From Casp-actino8 sp964513215 (GTDB lineage Bacteria; Actinomycetota; Acidimicrobiia; Acidimicrobiales; Ilumatobacteraceae): a stretch of DNA of 7,318 nt. The notes beneath the pieces are model-generated. The model saw only the letters and a list, made by a program, of their open reading frames with translations, was not told where the DNA came from and searched no databases. The position numbers and the translations under genes were made by a program. The stretch covers positions 1 through 7,318 of the forward strand of contig CAZELU010000075.1 in assembly GCA_964513215.1 (NCBI GenBank). Direction: 5' to 3'. This document shows, one piece after another, positions 5,736 through 7,318 of the stretch (position 1 is the stretch's first letter; each line of letters starts with the position of its first letter).

Positions 5736-7318
5736 GTGACTGCGCTGTGGACACCGACATCCGATCGGATCGACCACAGCAACATCGAAGCGTTTCGTCG
5801 AGCCATCGCGTCAACCGACGACTCCGTGACCGACACAGTCGAGCTGCACCGCTGGTCCGTTGAACACCCGGGTGCTTTCTGGCGCGAGGTCTGGGATCGG
5901 TGCGGCGTGATCGGCGATCGCGGCGACATCGACGTGACGACGAACGACGACCTTCGCCTCACCCGGTTCTTCCCCGACGCGTCGATCTCCTTCGCCGAGA
6001 ACGCCCTCGCTGAGCGATCCGGGTGCAACGACGACGCCATCGTCGCCGTCGACGAAAACGGCGCACGCCGAACCCTGTCATGGGCCGAACTCCGCGACGA
6101 AGTCGCCTCCATGGCCGCGGCGCTTCGCGCACTCGGCGTCGAATCGGGCGATCGAGTGGCCGCCTTCATGCCCAACGTGATCGAGACGGTCGTCGCCTTC
6201 TACGCAGCCAACGCAATCGGTGCGGTGTTCACGTCGACGTCGAGTGATTTCGGAACCGAAGGCGTTGTCGATCGTTTCGAACAGACCACACCGGTGGTTC
6301 TGATCGCCGCCGATGGCTACCGGTACGGAGGCAAGTCGTTCGACTGCCGCGCGCGTATCGCCGACATCACATCGCGTCTCGGTTCGGTCAGAGCCACCGT
6401 TGTGGTCGGTGTACTGGAGAATCGACCCGACATCTCGGCGATTCCGAACGCTCGCCTATGGACCGATGTCGTGGCCGAGCATCGTGGAGCGCGCCTCACC
6501 TTCGAGCGGGTGGGCGCCGACCACCCCATCTACATCCTCTATTCGTCGGGCACCACGGGAAAGCCGAAATGCATCACCCACCGTGCCCTCGGCGCCCTCC
6601 TCATGCACCTGAAGGAGCAGCAACTCCATTGCGACGTTCGCGCGGGCGATCGCGTCTTCTATTTCACGACCTGCGGCTGGATGATGTGGAACTGGCTCGT
6701 GAGTGCTCCAGCCTCGGGCGCCACGATCGTGCTCTTCGACGGCAACCCGTTCCATCCCTCACCGAGCGTTCTATTCGATCTAGCCGAACGCGAACGCGTC
6801 ACCTTGTTCGGAGTCTCGGCCAAGTACATCGACTCGGTTCGAAAGGCGGGCCTGAGCCCGCGATCGTCACACGATCTGTCGGCGGTTCGCACGGTATGCA
6901 GCACCGGGTCACCGTTGAACGACGAGGGTTTCGCGTGGGTCTATTCCGATCTGAAGTCCGATGTCCACCTCGCGTCCATCAGTGGTGGCACCGACATCGT
7001 CGGATGTTTCGTCGGCGGTGACCCCACTCGCCCGGTGTACGCCGGCGAGATCCAGGGCCCGGCCCTCGGCCTGAACGTCGCGGTGTTCGACGCGGACGGC
7101 AACTCGGTCACGAACCCCGACGTGAAGGGTGAACTCGTCTGCACCAACGCCTTCCCCACCGTGCCGGTGGGTTTCTGGGGCGACAGCGACGGCTCGAAAT
7201 TCTCGCGCGCGTACTTCGAGCGTTTTCCTGGAGTGTGGGCCCACGGTGATTTCGCATCGTGGACTGAGCACGGCGGCATGGTGATCCACGGCCGCAGCGA
7301 CGCGACGTTGAACGCCGG
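5736..7318 (+). CDS. Acetoacetyl-CoA synthetase (acetoacetate-CoA ligase), 3' end beyond window
   Basis: A frame from GTG at 5736 stays open through the last base, giving 527 complete codons of a family of about 650 residues. The N-terminus LWTPTSDRI, the ELHRWSVEHPGAFWREVWD region, and FPDASISFAENAL match the acetoacetate-CoA ligase N-terminal domain. The adenylate-forming core follows: FTSTSSDFGTEGVVDRFEQ, DGYRYGGKSFD, the phosphate-binding loop YSSGTTGKPK (269-278), and FYFTTCGWMMWNWLVS, which is characteristic of this subfamily rather than of acetyl-CoA synthetase. The readable part ends at GRSDATLN (519-526), the hinge region. The missing part is the small C-terminal domain, including the usual late catalytic Lys. 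The enzyme uses ATP and CoA to activate acetoacetate to acetoacetyl-CoA in the cytoplasm, feeding ketone-body and polyhydroxybutyrate degradation. The GTG start is supported by the family N-terminus and the -10 hexamer upstream. The divergent dehydrogenase works on its product. Confidence 0.93.
   Translation, partial: MTALWTPTSDRIDHSNIEAFRRAIASTDDSVTDTVELHRWSVEHPGAFWREVWDRCGVIGDRGDIDVTTNDDLRLTRFFPDASISFAENALAERSGCNDDAIVAVDENGARRTLSWAELRDEVASMAAALRALGVESGDRVAAFMPNVIETVVAFYAANAIGAVFTSTSSDFGTEGVVDRFEQTTPVVLIAADGYRYGGKSFDCRARIADITSRLGSVRATVVVGVLENRPDISAIPNARLWTDVVAEHRGARLTFERVGADHPIYILYSSGTTGKPKCITHRALGALLMHLKEQQLHCDVRAGDRVFYFTTCGWMMWNWLVSAPASGATIVLFDGNPFHPSPSVLFDLAERERVTLFGVSAKYIDSVRKAGLSPRSSHDLSAVRTVCSTGSPLNDEGFAWVYSDLKSDVHLASISGGTDIVGCFVGGDPTRPVYAGEIQGPALGLNVAVFDADGNSVTNPDVKGELVCTNAFPTVPVGFWGDSDGSKFSRAYFERFPGVWAHGDFASWTEHGGMVIHGRSDATLNA

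Noticed and set aside
5667..5777. 37-codon N-terminal extension of the dehydrogenase
   Set aside because: The family N-terminus begins at the ATG at 5666, a -10 hexamer lies within the supposed extension, and the extension would overlap the synthetase start.
6458..7021. 187-codon plus-strand frame inside the synthetase gene
   Set aside because: It is a shifted frame over the phosphate-binding loop and core motifs of acetoacetyl-CoA synthetase; the Arg/His-rich product has no motif.

Overview
The window looks like chromosomal DNA of a high-GC Gram-positive bacterium, most likely an actinobacterium. The reasons are G/C-rich third codon positions, dense TCGA/CGATC words, GTG as well as ATG starts, two short-signal lipoproteins, and start codons preceded by a -10 hexamer rather than a Shine-Dalgarno site. 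A marine/soil Acidimicrobiia-type lineage would fit, but that placement is inference. I see no rRNA, tRNA, mobile element, CRISPR array or phage gene.

Layout: seven protein genes on alternating strands, with almost no free space. (1) Positions 1-1064, minus: M20-family metallopeptidase of the carboxypeptidase G2 type, C-terminal tail cut by the window edge. (2) 1107-3326, plus: large secreted lipoprotein hydrolase of the CocE/NonD (S15) family. (3) 3330-3776, minus: small lipoprotein with a cupredoxin-like, His-rich domain. (4) 3811-4359, plus: YdjA-like FMN nitroreductase. (5) 4403-4804, plus: GFA-family zinc protein. (6) 4806-5666, minus: 3-hydroxybutyryl-CoA dehydrogenase. (7) 5736-7318, plus: acetoacetyl-CoA synthetase, about the last 120 residues beyond the window. 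The longest gap is 69 bases, so no stretch over 300 bases lacks a gene.

Function: the last two genes form a clear metabolic pair. The synthetase makes acetoacetyl-CoA from acetoacetate, and the dehydrogenase interconverts acetoacetyl-CoA and 3-hydroxybutyryl-CoA, which points to ketone-body, short-chain fatty acid or polyhydroxybutyrate turnover. They are divergent from one 69-base control region. The first three genes suggest amide/ester hydrolysis and cell-envelope functions but are not an obvious pathway. The nitroreductase and GFA protein are generic enzymes of unknown substrate.

The most notable signal is regulatory. All seven genes have a -10-like hexamer ending 6 to 9 bases before the start codon (exactly 6 in five of them), with no usable ribosome-binding site, as expected for leaderless or nearly leaderless mRNAs. 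Three divergent gene pairs have back-to-back promoters, which in two of them must physically overlap. Both convergent pairs are separated by only 1 or 3 bases. I did not find evidence for an undescribed defence, mobile or biosynthetic system; the gene content is ordinary.
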